Source of the DNA: Lepiota brunneoincarnata
Taxonomy: Eukaryota; Basidiomycota; Agaricomycetes; Agaricales; Agaricaceae
Direction: 5' to 3'
Assembly (NCBI GenBank): GCA_023014365.1
Contig: JAEBUN010000075.1
Span: 17,707 to 81,706 of the forward strand
DNA: 64,000 nt
The position numbers and the translations under genes are program-made. This document shows positions 1 to 10,315 of the stretch, one piece after another. Numbering within the stretch: position 1 is the first letter of the stretch; every line of letters starts with the position of its first letter. The notes under the pieces are model-generated. The model was not told where the DNA came from, made no database searches, and saw only the letters and a program-made list of their open reading frames with translations.

Positions 1-1110
1 CTCAAATATCTCAGCATGATCATTACACCAGACAAAATCAAAATGGATCCTGGAAAACTCAAAGGGATAGAAGACTGGGCAATGCCAAGAACCATCCAAC
101 ATATTCAGAAATTCATCTGCAATTACTCATGCCACACCAAACCCCTTAACCAAGCTCCTATCCAAATTGACAAAATTTGAATGGAAAGAAGAACAACAGA
201 AAGCATTCAAAATGCTCAAGAATGAATTCTTAAAAGAACCAGTACTGTTAGGGCGACCTGGGAGGGCCTCAACAGCCTAGAGGGAGCTGAGGGGACACTG
301 CAGGGGTATCCTAAGTCTTATTAATCTGTGAGTTAAGTACAGGGCACATACCTGCAGGGGTATCCTAAGAGAATAGGATAGAGAAACCCCTGCAGGTGAA
401 ACTATGTATATATATGACTTATATAATCAATATAAATTGAACCAAACCTGGCTGTGGTGTCTGGGTGGTACACAAAGGGCAATCATGGTTGAAACCAAGG
501 TGAGGAGTGAGGGTGGCTGTCTAGGATCTACAGGAATAAAGGAGGGCAGAAGGAGGTTGAGGAAAGTGTGGAGAGTAAAGGAAAAGGTTCATCTGGTCAA
601 TGAGAGGACATCCAGGGTATTTGAATTGTGCATGGGGCTTAGGCATTTAAAAGGGGGAATGTACAGTGTGTTGGGAGTGTTGCTAGGGTGTTTGGGGTGT
701 CCCCTTACAAGTACTCCTTATGCCCAACTCCACAAAATAGAAGCCAATGCTTCCAAATTTGCATCAGGAGCTGTCCTATATCAACATGACATCAATGGAA
801 TACAGAAACCCATATCATTCTATTCGAAAACATTTGGACCAGCAGAATGCAATTATGACATCTATGACAGGGAACTACTTGCTATTATCCGAGCCCTTGA
901 AGAATGGTGCCACTATCTCCTTGGCAGCCCTCACACTGTCTGCATCAGAATGGACCACCAGAATCTCACATACTGGCATAAACCCCAGAAAATCAACTGC
1001 TGACAAGCACGATGGGTCCAGACCCTTGCTGATTACAACTTCAAGTTAGAACACATTCCAGGATCAAAAATCCCAGCACCAGATGCCCTATCAAGACATC
1101 TAGACTATAT
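1..1110 (+). pseudogene. Element A pol: RT C-terminus and RNase H remnant
   Basis: Positions 1-130 encode the end of a gypsy RT (LKYLSMIITPDKIKMDP, then a degenerate copy of the usual VKQVRSFLGFANFYRRFI-type segment). After the solo LTR the RNase H domain resumes at about 730: [12 protein letters not shown] corresponds to the usual TDASKFA start, then [11 protein letters not shown] and [20 protein letters not shown]. The catalytic Asp of the TDAS motif reads Asn, and stops and frame changes occur near 170-180 and 1001. It is therefore a pseudogene. Joining 245 to 715 restores the register across the LTR insertion except for one small deletion. Confidence 0.85.
246..709. mobile_element. Solo LTR inserted in element A pol
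   Basis: A 464-bp block begins TGTTAGGG and ends CCCCTTACA, giving short inverted ends of the LTR type. It is flanked by an exact 5-bp duplication AGTAC at 241-245 and 710-714. Removing it with one TSD copy rejoins the RT/RNase H reading. It holds an 18-bp direct repeat CTGCAGGGGTATCCTAAG at 298-315 and 353-370, plus an inverted echo near 387-396. Element family and strand are unknown. The 199-codon ORF running through it is a chance ORF that merges with RNase H. Confidence 0.85.
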
Positions 1111-1144
1111 CCCCAATGAGGATAAAGACAACGAAGAAATTACC

Positions 1145-1915
1145 ATGCTTCCAAACAACCTCTTCAGTGCTGTAGCTGACATAGAAGATCAAAACATGAT
1201 CACAATACTCCCAGAACACCTCTTTATTGCCACTGTCAATATGGAACTTCAAGAAAAGATCACAGAATCACCCAAATATGATGCTAGAACCACCAAAGCA
1301 TTCAAACTCCTTAAGGAATCACATCCTAATGCCACCAATAAAGACTTCGGAACCGTCTCAACCCCAAATGGTCCACTCCTCACGTTCCAAGAATGTGTCA
1401 TCATTCCAGAAGACCTCCAGCTCAGACACAATGTCATTGCAAGATACCACAACCACCCTACATGTGGCCACCCTGGAGAACAGGAAACATACTGCCTTGC
1501 CAAGAAAGAAGTATATTGGCCAGGAATGTTGACATTTATAAAGAACTATATCAAAGGCTGTCCAGAATGCCAGCAACACAAAATCATCCAATGACTGGAC
1601 TATGCTCCGATCCAACCAATTCAACCAGCATCTTTGCTACACCCATTTAGTCAGATCTCTTGGGATCTGATCACCAGTCTCCCACCATCCATGGGAAACA
1701 ATGCCATATTGTCCATGATGGACCACAGCCTTACGAAGGGGGTAATTTTCATCCCTACATCAGAAAACACCACAGCCAATGATATTGGAGGACTTCTCAT
1801 TGAAAAAGTATTCACAAGATATGGTCTTCCTGACAAAATCATATTAGACAGAGATCCTAGATTTGCTGTCTCCATAGCAATCCTCACCTTCTGGCAACAA
1901 CAGCCAACAGGGTGA
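1145..1915 (+). pseudogene. Element A pol: integrase remnant
   Basis: The first frame carries the HHCC zinc-binding region: HNHPTCGHPGEQET, then YWPGM and CPECQQHK, ending at a TGA near 1592. A second frame from about 1634 carries the integrase core: FSQISWDLITSLPPS with the first catalytic Asp, then YGLPDKIILDRDPRFA with the second. A TGA at 1912 cuts the core before the glutamate. At least one frameshift and two stops make it non-functional. The order matches Ty3/gypsy pol. Confidence 0.88.
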
Positions 1916-2581
1916 TTACCAACTACTACAACAGTCGAGAATATACTCAAATCTAGCAACCTTTCTCGGCATACCACCTACACACACCTAATCAAACAAT
2001 CAGAGATACTCAGTGCTCAACATATATATCCACCAGAGCAATACTCAGCCTAGGTCTCTATCCCATAGACTTGCCACCAGAAACCCCACAACACCCGGTC
2101 CACCAATTGAGTCAACTCCCCTCCCTACTCTCCCCAAATTCCTCCAACCCCTCCACGACACACACAAGAAGATATCAATGTCTCCTTTTCAATTTCAAAC
2201 TCCATCATGGGATACCAACCCACCAGCAATCCCCACCATCATGGAAACATCAAACTTCCCATCAGTAGATGATCGCATAAGACTTCTAGACAACACCTGA
2301 AAAGAAGCACATGCTGCCCACCAAATAGCTGCCAACATTATGAAACAAAGAAGCAGAAGAACTGCCAAACCCCTTGAAACACTGTCAAAAAGTATGCCTA
2401 GAAGCCAAGAACCTCAAACTTCCATTTCAATCACAAAAAATATCCCCAAAATGACTAGGACCATTCATCATCAAAGAAGTCCTGTTACCAATGACATACA
2501 AACTCCAACTCCCAATCAAATGGAAGATACACCTAGTGTTCCACTGAAACCTTCTTACCCTATTCAACAAAACAGAAGCAT

Positions 2582-2810
2582 ATGGATCTTATCCAACACC
2601 ACCACCACCTGACATTGTCAATGAAGAAGAAGAATATGAAATTGAAACTATTCTCAATCACTGCCGATACCATGGAAAACTCCAATATTACATCAAATGG
2701 GAAGGATACTCCCACATGGAGAATGAATGGATCACCAAAGAAGCACTTCAAACCAATGCCAAAGAATACCTAACTGAGTATAAAGCAACCCATGGAATTC
2801 TCCAGAAAGA
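2582..2810 (+). pseudogene. Element A chromodomain remnant
   Basis: The frame through 2606-2803 reads EYEIETILNHCRYHGKLQYY, then IKWEGYSHMENEWITKE. This is a clear chromodomain with its WEGY..EWI core, as at the C-terminus of chromovirus integrases, where it is thought to steer insertion to particular chromatin. The domain is intact over about 60 residues, but the linker to the integrase (1916-2580) is riddled with stops. Confidence 0.88.
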
Positions 2811-2870
2811 ACAGGAACCCACCAGAACCTACCAAAGACAACTTTGCTCCCACAACAAACCTACTAAAAC

Positions 2871-4850
2871 ATGCCCATGAACCTTGACCTTGCTTGCCCC
2901 CAAACTACTCCCCCCTTTTCTACAATACCTTCCCCAACTTCCTCATCATCCTCCATCATCATTATCAATGATGCCAATGTCAAACATACAACACTTCAAA
3001 CAACTCCCATTCTAGCCCCATCTCCCAACACCCTCTCTCACACCTTTGCCAGCCACTTATGCCTCCCTCAGAGATGAGACCCCTGACCCCAATGCTACCC
3101 CAGAACCAACAGTCACCCCAGCTGCTTCCCTTAGATTCCACACAGCTGGAGTACAACCACATGGACCAGATCACCTTACTGACAGAGATCTGTGCAAGGC
3201 TGCCACCAGTTGAACCATTACAAGTAAATTGGAACATGCTCCAATTTCAGAATATGACCAACAACTCTGGGTTGATTATACCCACCACATACAACAGACT
3301 AAGGCTCTTGCTGCTGTGTACAATACACAATGGGCCTGGGCAGAATCACTCAAGCAACTTCCCCACACACGATCAGGCCTCATGTCTGAGGTGTCAAAGA
3401 ACATACCCAAACAAGATGAGATACATTCCTCAAAGCCCCCCACCACAGCTGTAAGGGGAACTCCAGGTCATCACTCACAACTGCAGACTTGGAATTCCAA
3501 TTTCCAGCCTTCCTGCACTTGGAAATCTGATCCCCAGCCCTCCTGCACTTGGAAATCCGATTTCCAGCCCTCCTGCACTTGGAAATCCGATTTCCAGCCT
3601 TCCTACACTCGGAAATCCGATTTCCAGCCCTCCTGCACTTGGAAATCCGATTTCCAGCCTTCCTACACTCGGAAATCCGATTTCCAGCCTCCCAACACTC
3701 GGAAATCCGTCCCCTGACACCCCAGTACTTGGAATTCCCTCCTACACCCCTCCAATGCAGACACAAACCCTCACTGGCGTGCATGACCCTATCCTGAGCC
3801 CATTTCCAACTATACTTACTTTAGGCATCCCTGACACCTCATGGCCATTTATGTAGAGTAGATTACTCAACTTGGACCTTACAGCAGGTAGTATAAGTAG
3901 TGTAGGTGAGCTTGGAGAAACCTTACTCAATTCTCTAAGGTTTCTCCTTGCTCAGGTATGTACTTGGTAGAAGTCCGGAAATGACACTAAGGTTTCTCCC
4001 TGCTCAGCCGATGCAACATGGCAACCAGGTTGCCCTTACAACAGCTATCTCCCCCACTACCACAACCACCCCTGCTCCCACCATCACCAACACTCCCAAT
4101 AAGGGGAAGAAGCCTGCCAGTATCAGAAACCCTTTCAGACATCTCACCCCCACCAGAAACACCACCAACACCATCACCAATAACCATGTCCCAATTCGGA
4201 ACTCCCCTAATTCCGTTCACACATGAACTGACCCCCAAACCACCGACAGATCTGTCTGCATCCAATGCAGACATACTAGACACTGGGCCATGGATTGCCC
4301 ACAATTTGCCTGTCTTGGATGCAAGCAATATGCCCCAGGGCTCTACTCATACGATTGCATCAAATACTGATGCCCCCACTGTGCAGTCTTCCAACCCCAC
4401 CATAAACAGACTGAATGTCCAAATTGAAAGACTCAACACACCCCCTACTCCAGAAATCCAGCAACCTGTCCCTTGATCACTCCCACTCCCACAACTCACA
4501 ATCAATACATCAACCTCACCAATGAGAAATACTACGAGGAATGCTATGATGACATTGCCAAGTCAAATATTACAGGAGAACCATGTGATTCTTTCTGAAG
4601 AAGACCAAATAGAAGAAAGAATTGAGAGTCCTCATTTCAGAAGACTACTATACAACATCTTTTACCCAGAATGACCTCCATCCCCAGAAACCACTGTCTT
4701 ACTCAACTTGCACAGGACCCCTACTCCCACATTCTCTCCAGTCATTCCCCCTCTCCCCGACTCTACTGAAGACCCTCAAATTGAATACTACAAACTGACT
4801 TACCTAGCCAAATATCCAGAGGAAGGAAACTAACAAGTTGTGATGGAAAA
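2871..4850 (+). pseudogene. Element A: coding remnant 3' of pol with a CCHC knuckle
   Basis: Downstream of the chromodomain lies about 2 kb of Pro/Thr-rich remnants in several frames. One stretch (3229-3717) starts EHAPISEYDQQLWVDYTHH and runs into a 10-residue repeat. At 4257-4298 a different frame reads CIQCRHTRHWAMDC, an exact CX2CX4HX4C zinc knuckle. More cysteines follow (FACLGCKQYA, then CPHC after an in-frame TGA). A nucleic-acid-binding, gag-like or accessory ORF was therefore once placed after pol. Function is not known; the arrangement could also come from an older nested insertion. Confidence 0.55.
3491..3740 (+). repeat. 30-bp tandem repeat with internal palindrome, about 8 copies
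   Basis: Units start every 30 bp at 3491, 3521, 3551, 3581, 3611, 3641, 3671 and 3701, and decay by 3731. Each mature unit holds GGAAATCCGATTTCC, a perfect inverted repeat around one central base. In the frame from 3229 it encodes a 10-residue repeat SDFQPSCTWK. The reverse strand is open too, as expected for a period divisible by three. Confidence 0.92.
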
Positions 4851-4871
4851 CAACTCTAGAAAAAGACCTAA

Positions 4872-5089
4872 TGTTATCAGAAAGTCTTATCAGAAGGACA
4901 GTTATGTTTAGCTCAGTTGTCTTATGTCATCTGTCACTCTGAAACCATCAGTAGTGCACATCAGAAGGACTATAAATACCTTATGACTTGATTTCTTATC
5001 TCTGACTCATAATTACTCAGGTCTATCTATCTATAGTAGGAGCATAGCCACACTTAGTTGTATATAAGGATACAGTACATTACTATGTA
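4872..5089 (+). repeat. Element A 3' LTR, first part
   Basis: It starts TGTTATCAGAAAG after a purine-rich stretch and continues to the TA at 5088-5089 where the Tc1 element inserted. Its first 150 bp match an inverted copy at 20268-20426, for example CTGTCACTCTGAAAC and GTGCACATCAGAA. That match supports LTR identity and shows the same family nearby in the opposite orientation. Confidence 0.75.
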
Positions 5090-5398
5090 CAGTGGTGTCC
5101 AAAAGTATTGCACTGTCACATGACCAACAGATCAACTCTCTCTTGTTCTTTGAGATCACTGTTGTTTCATCCATAAATTATATTGACAGAGAGCTAAGCA
5201 TGTAGGGAATCGATATATAGTAGTAGAGAGACATAATATACAGAATTTAAATCAAAAAATGAGGAGGAGTGTGAAAAGGATGGTGCAATACTTTTGGACA
5301 TCACCTATTAAGAGATAAGATTAGAGCATTGTGGGATGAAAACAAAACTATTCACCTTGAAACAAGTTAGTACTTGGTGTTTCCACCCCAGGCCTTAA

Positions 5399-5619
5399 TG
5401 TTAAACTGAGTAGAGTCAATAGTATCAGTGACACACTGATCACTAGTCACTAGCTTGAGTTGATCAACAATCACTGATGTATTCACACATTGTTAATAAT
5501 AGTGTGAAACTCGGTGTCCACTAATTGACATCCCCAAGGGATGGGTGTACATAACAACTAATTACTTATATATCATAATTTGTTACTAACTAATAAGTGA
5601 TCTGTCACTTTATTTAACA
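5399..5619 (-). repeat. Copia 3' LTR (221 bp)
   Basis: It has perfect ends TGTTAAA..TTTAACA. It aligns to the 5' LTR at 9934-10271 with about five substitutions, but lacks a 117-bp internal block that in the other copy lies between two GTGTGA motifs. The next bases inward, read on the minus strand, are a short purine tract (CAGGGGGCTG), the likely plus-strand priming site. Confidence 0.92.
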
Positions 5620-5764
5620 CAGCCCCCTGACAGAACACTTCTTTAATTTGTGTAGTGGATCACCAATGCACAACCCCCTGATCCACTCCACAACTTCACT
5701 TATCCAACTTCCTATTCCATCATTTCCTTAAACCTATAAGATCACAGAACTTCTCCACCTTGAC

Positions 5765-7969
5765 TCAGGCAAGAGGTTTTGTAAGCAGATCAGCTGGCAT
5801 GTCATCAGTAGACAGGTGCTCAAGCTGTAGCTTTTTCATTGCCACCTTCTCCCTCAACCAATAATAACCTATGTCCAAGTGTTTCATCCTCCCATGGTGA
5901 TCAGGGTTTTTGGCAACAGACATTGCAGACTGGCTATCAGTGTATAGTACCGATGGGGCACATGGAGTATATCCAAGCTCTCCTAGCAATTTTTGCATCC
6001 ACAGGATTTCTTTTCCAGCTTCATTTCCAGCCACATACTCTGCTTCAGTAGTTGACTTGGTGACTACAGGTTGAAGCTTGCTTCTCCAACACACAACCCC
6101 CTGACCCAGCTTCACCAAATATCCTGTTGTGGATTTGTGAGAGTCCTTGTCTCCTCCATGATCAGCATCACAATATGTCACAAACATCCTATCACCAATA
6201 CTGGAGTCAGATCCATATGTGAGCTTATAGTCCAATGTACCCCTTAAGTATCAGAACAAGTGTTTAACAGCTGACCAATGAGCCATTCCAGGGTTAGCAT
6301 TGAAGCATGCTAGTACCCCTACAGCATAAGCAATGTCTGGACGTGTTGTAGTGGCCAAATACATGAGAGAGCCAACAGCATTCATGTAAGGGATATTAAC
6401 CATCTTTTGCTTTTCCTCTGGAGTTTTTGGACAGTCATCTAGTGTAAGGACCTTATTAGGTATCATGGGTGTTGTTTGTGGTTTGCGCTCTGTCATTCCA
6501 AACTCTTCCAACTTCTTTAGAGTATATTGATGTTGGGACAGTGTCAATATGTGCTATTGCCTATCTTGTTTGATTTCAACACCCAATAAGAATGATGTTT
6601 CACCTAGGTCCCTCAATTTGAAATGTGAAGATAATTCCTTCACAAACTGGTCCATTTTCTCAACAGATTTTGATGCAATTGTGATGTCATCCACAAACAC
6701 AGGGACAATTACCCATACATCATCCCAGGCATAGAGGTAAACTGATGGATCACTGTGCAACCTATGGAAATTCATCCCTTCCATTACAGTTGCAAGTTTT
6801 TCACTCCACAGACGAGGTGACTGCTTTAACCCATATAGGGACTTGTTCAGTTTACAAACATACTCTGAACCCCCTTGCTCAAACCCTTCTGGCTGCTTCA
6901 TATATACTTCAGCATCAATATCACTATTGATAAAAGCATGAGATATGTCCACAGTATGCAGATTTAGGTCTTCAATAGCAGCCAGAGCAAGTATAGTTCA
7001 GATGGTACTCTGATGCATAGTTGATGCAAAGGTTTCAAAATAATCTTGTCCTGGTCGCTGACTAAATCCCTTTGCTACAATACAGGCTTTGTAATGCTCT
7101 ATAGAGCCATCTGCATTGTGTTTAACCTTGAACACCCATTTAGACCCAATTGCTTTCTCCCCTGGAGGCAGTGGTACAAGTGACCAAGTTCCATTTGTGA
7201 GGTGGGCATTAATCTCCTCTAGTGCTGCCTCATGCCATTTATCACCCTCACCATTTGGTTGCTCTAATGCCTCAGAGTATGACTGTGGTTCCATCTCTTG
7301 GCTAAACTGAGCATTCTGTTGCTCATCCTCTGATTCTGAGTCAGTGACCAGTGGTTTAGGCTCTCTATGCTTCCAATATCCTAATGGGCATGAGACATTC
7401 CGTTTGGGCTTTCGAATAGCAATTGGTCTAGAGTCAATTTCAGGTTCACTTGGTAGGCCTTCTCTGATATCATCATCCAGTTCATCATTTGCTTCAACTT
7501 GTCCAGTTGGTGGTATTTGTACACATGGAGTCAATGGGTCAGTGAGTGGTACCAGGATTGGTTCAGGGGCTGGTAGAACAGGTTCTTTATCATTTATATC
7601 ATTATGTTGCAATTGGTGATGGAGAGGACCATTTAAACCAACATGCTCATCAAACTCTGCACATTCACTGATAACTATTTTCTTTGTAACAGGATTGTAA
7701 AATTTCCACCCCTTATGTCCTTCAGGATACCCAATGAATACACACTTTTCCATATGACTTCCAAGTGGTGACCTTTTATCCTTTTGGATATGGACATATG
7801 TGATACACCCCCAAACTCTAAGATGACTAACATCAGGTTTCTTGCCATACCATGCCTCATATGGTGTCATACTTGGCAGTACAGATGTGGGACAGCGATT
7901 CCAAACATGAACAAGTGCAGCAAGACATTCACCCCAGTACCCCTTTGACAGATTAGCTTCTGAGATCAT
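5765..7969 (-). pseudogene. Copia pol: integrase C-terminus, RT and RNase H
   Basis: From 7969 down: the integrase core end (NLSKGYWGECLAALVHVWNR), then VFIGYPEGHKGWKFYNP, a linker, and the RT start WSLVPLPPGEKAIGSKWVFK with a TGA/frame break near 7000. RT continues at 6952 (MDISHAFINSDIDAEVYMKQ; LYGLKQSPRLW; catalytic FVDD at PVFVDDITIA). Another break follows near 6550. RNase H ends the ORF (CDADHGGDKDSHKSTTGY, then TEAEYVA and the MKHLDI segment). All blocks are recognisably copia, but at least three breaks separate them. Confidence 0.92.
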
Positions 7970-7997
7970 AGCTGTGATCCTTTTATTAAGTGTTCTG

Positions 7998-8833
7998 TTT
8001 GCTCATTCAGCAACACCATTTTGTTGTGGCCTATTTCGCACAGTATATTGTCTAGCAATGCCACAATCATCAAGGAACTTGATAAAGTTTGATCTCATAT
8101 ATTCACCCCCTTTGTCACATCGGAAGGTTTTCAGAGTGTGTCCAGTTTGATTTTCTGCAAACACCTTAAACCGCTTGAATGCATCAAATACATCACTCTT
8201 TCTCTTTAAGGGTATGACAACCCAAAATCAAGAGAAGTCATCAATAAATGTAACCCAATAATTGAAACCACCCAATGATGTTACTGATACTTGGTGAAGA
8301 TCAGAGTGAACAAGTTCCAATGACTGTGATGCTCTATGTTCTGAAGGGGGGAATGGGGTTTGCATGCATTTTTCCTGCTAGACATGGCTCACAGATTGGA
8401 TCAGGCTTCTCAGATGAGCTTACTGTCATTCCACTAACTATGTCACTTTTGATCATCCATTTGATGTCCTCATAGTTGTGATGCCCAAGCCATTTATGCC
8501 ACAGAGATAGATTCAGAGGGAGAGTTGATGCAATATGAACATTTTCTATATTTTCTACAGTAAAACCATCAAGATAACCAGTAGTACAGTACCTTTAACT
8601 GAACCAGTAAATAGTAATTGGTCTTTTTGGAAAAACTGTAGTTTATCAAGAGAAATGTGAACATCAATTCCTTTATGAAGAGTTAGGTATAGAACAGCAA
8701 GAAGATTACTCTGTAATGCCAGAACATGTAGTACTCTGGTAAATTCAACATCTCTTTCTAATTGTCCATTAATAACTGGTCTGAAGATAACATGTCCAAT
8801 ACCCTCTGAATATACAATATTGTTGTCCGCAAG
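7998..8833 (-). pseudogene. Copia pol: integrase N-terminal half, heavily decayed
   Basis: No long ORF survives, but minus-strand frames keep integrase pieces such as NGVAE in front of the conserved strand at about 8010 and a zinc-binding region near 8450. The position between protease (8834-8960) and integrase core (7969) is as expected for Ty1/copia. Confidence 0.6.
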
Positions 8834-9780
8834 TCAAACAGGAACTCTAAATGGAGTGTAATCTTGTAACCAGCTTTTATGAGGGGTCATATGAGAAGAG
8901 GCCCCTGTGTTCATAATCCAATGGAAACTATTAGATGATGTAAAGCATGCCTCAAAACCAGAAAGAGTACTTGCCACATGAGCCAACTCTGGCATCTTCT
9001 CCCCACTTTCCTCAACTCTGTGTGCCTCTGCTGTATTTGTCCCAACTTTGTCTTTGCGATCATGACACACTCTCGCAATATGCCCCACTTTGCCACAGAC
9101 ATAGCAAGTGACTACAACCCCTGGTGTCTTTGGTTTCCACTTTTTCTTTCCTCCAAAGCCTCCCACCATTGCCCGATTGGCTATCTCTGTTCGCTTTTGA
9201 TGATTAAGGTCCTCATTTTGGTAGGCAGCAAGGACAGTTGACTTGGTCAATTTGTCCTGTAGTAGTAGTGCTGTTGACAGGTGCACATAGTCCTCTGGTA
9301 ATGCTTGAATCAACACCATGCATTGTAGTTCCTCATCAAGATTGGTAATGGTGAACTTGGTAGGACGTAAATCCTGTATAGTTGCCATTGCCTTCTCTAT
9401 TTGTGTCCCCAGATCAACTAATGATTCCTCATCATTCTTACAAATGGAGAAGAGATCATCATATGCATTGAATCAAGCACCAGGTTTCTTGTACTGATGC
9501 ACCTCCTCAAGCTTCTTCCACATTTCAACTGGATCCCCCACTAAATCTCGAACATGCACCCTCTGGTCATGATCCAGTAACAGATATATATCACCAGCAC
9601 CTTTTGCACCTTCAATTCCCAAGCATCTATATTCCCCTGATCCTTTTCAGGCTTTTTCTCCTTCCCACTGACCACATTCCACAATCCCTTTGACATCAAC
9701 CATGCCTGCATTTCACCTGACCACTCTCCATAGTTGGAGTTGGTAAGAGGTGTAATTATAGCACTGACTGAGTCAGACAT
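8834..9780 (-). pseudogene. Copia gag and protease
   Basis: Translation starts at the ATG at 9780 (MSDSVSAIITPLTNSNYGEW), a typical copia gag beginning that ends YGEWSGEMQAWL. A frame break occurs near 9600-9480. Gag resumes at 9388 (DEELQCMVLIQALPEDY) and carries the knuckle CYVCGKVGHIARVC at about 9105-9065. The protease start is at about 8925 as WIMNTGASSHMT, where the catalytic Asp of the family's D(S/T)GAS motif is Asn. This alone would inactivate the protease. Confidence 0.9.
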
Positions 9781-9915
9781 AGTGATATCCAATAAATCCC
9801 CAATAAAAGCGCAATAAACTCGCAATAAACTCGCAATATGGTGGCAATAAGCCAATAGTCACAGTAGCAGCAATATGCAGCAGTATCCCCAACAATCAAT
9901 GATTAAAATGGTGTA

Positions 9916-9933
9916 GAGCTGGGGCCCATAACC
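9916..9933 (-). promoter_or_regulatory. Copia primer-binding site (initiator-Met tRNA half)
   Basis: Directly inside the 5' LTR the + strand reads GCTGGGGCCCATAACC. This corresponds to the anticodon stem-loop of eukaryotic initiator-Met tRNA (CTGGGCCCATAACCC), not its 3' end. It implies priming of minus-strand DNA by a cut tRNA half, as is known for Drosophila copia. Confidence 0.8.
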
Positions 9934-10271
9934 TGTTGAACTGAGTAGAGTCAATAGTATCAGTGACACACTGATTACTAGTCACTAGCTCAAGTTGATC
10001 AACAATCACTGATGTATTCACACATTGTTAATAATAGTGTGATTTGATAAGCCCACTGATTCGGTCAAGTGTAAAGGTTCTTTGTATGTAACTCCCCTTC
10101 ACATAATAGGATTTGGCTAGTCTAAGGTCCCATCCTGTCAAAATGGATACAAGGTGTGAAACTCAGTGTCCACTAATTGACATCCCCAAGGGATGGGTGT
10201 ACATAACAACTAATTACTTATATATCATAATTTGTTACTAACTAATAAGTGATCTGTCACTTTATTTAACA
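9934..10271 (-). repeat. Copia 5' LTR (338 bp)
   Basis: It begins TGTTGAACTGAG and ends TTTAACA next to the TSD CTTAA. It is 117 bp longer than the 3' LTR because it keeps the block between the GTGTGA motifs. About five mismatches in 221 aligned bases make this insertion clearly older than gypsy B. Confidence 0.92.
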
Positions 10272-10315
10272 CTTAATTACTGCCTCAACACAATGAGGCA
10301 TACTCTCAAAAAGGG

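Larger units (their letters stand above)
1..5089 (+). mobile_element. Ty3/gypsy chromovirus A, degenerate, 5' part outside the window
   Basis: Fragments of reverse transcriptase, RNase H, integrase and chromodomain follow one another on the + strand in Ty3/gypsy order, but in shifting frames with stops, so the element is dead. A 3' LTR starts at 4872 with TGTTATCAG. It is interrupted at 5089 by a Tc1/mariner insertion and resumes at 20093-20267, ending GGGTAACA. The 5' LTR and gag lie left of the window. A solo LTR sits in pol at 246-709. A long region after the chromodomain holds Cys-rich coding remnants. Type and strand are clear; the exact LTR end is inferred from the TGTTA..TAACA ends. 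Confidence 0.85.
5399..10271 (-). mobile_element. Ty1/copia retrotransposon, minus strand, decayed
   Basis: LTRs at 5399-5619 (3' LTR) and 9934-10271 (5' LTR) begin TGTTAAA/TGTTGAA and end TTTAACA. The element is flanked by the exact TSD CTTAA at 5394-5398 and 10272-10276. On the minus strand the order is gag, protease, integrase, RT, RNase H, which is the Ty1/copia order. A primer site complementary to the initiator-Met tRNA sits beside the 5' LTR. Coding frames carry several stops and shifts, so it is non-autonomous now. It lies inside the Tc1 transposase C-terminal coding region. Confidence 0.95.

Noticed and set aside
246..1003. 199-codon ORF read as one protein
   Set aside because: Its first part is solo LTR sequence, its second part RNase H. 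The fusion is a by-product of the insertion.
3491..3740. Evenly spaced 30-bp palindromic repeats, CRISPR-like at first sight
   Set aside because: There are no unique spacers; the repeat is directly tandem, in a eukaryotic retroelement.
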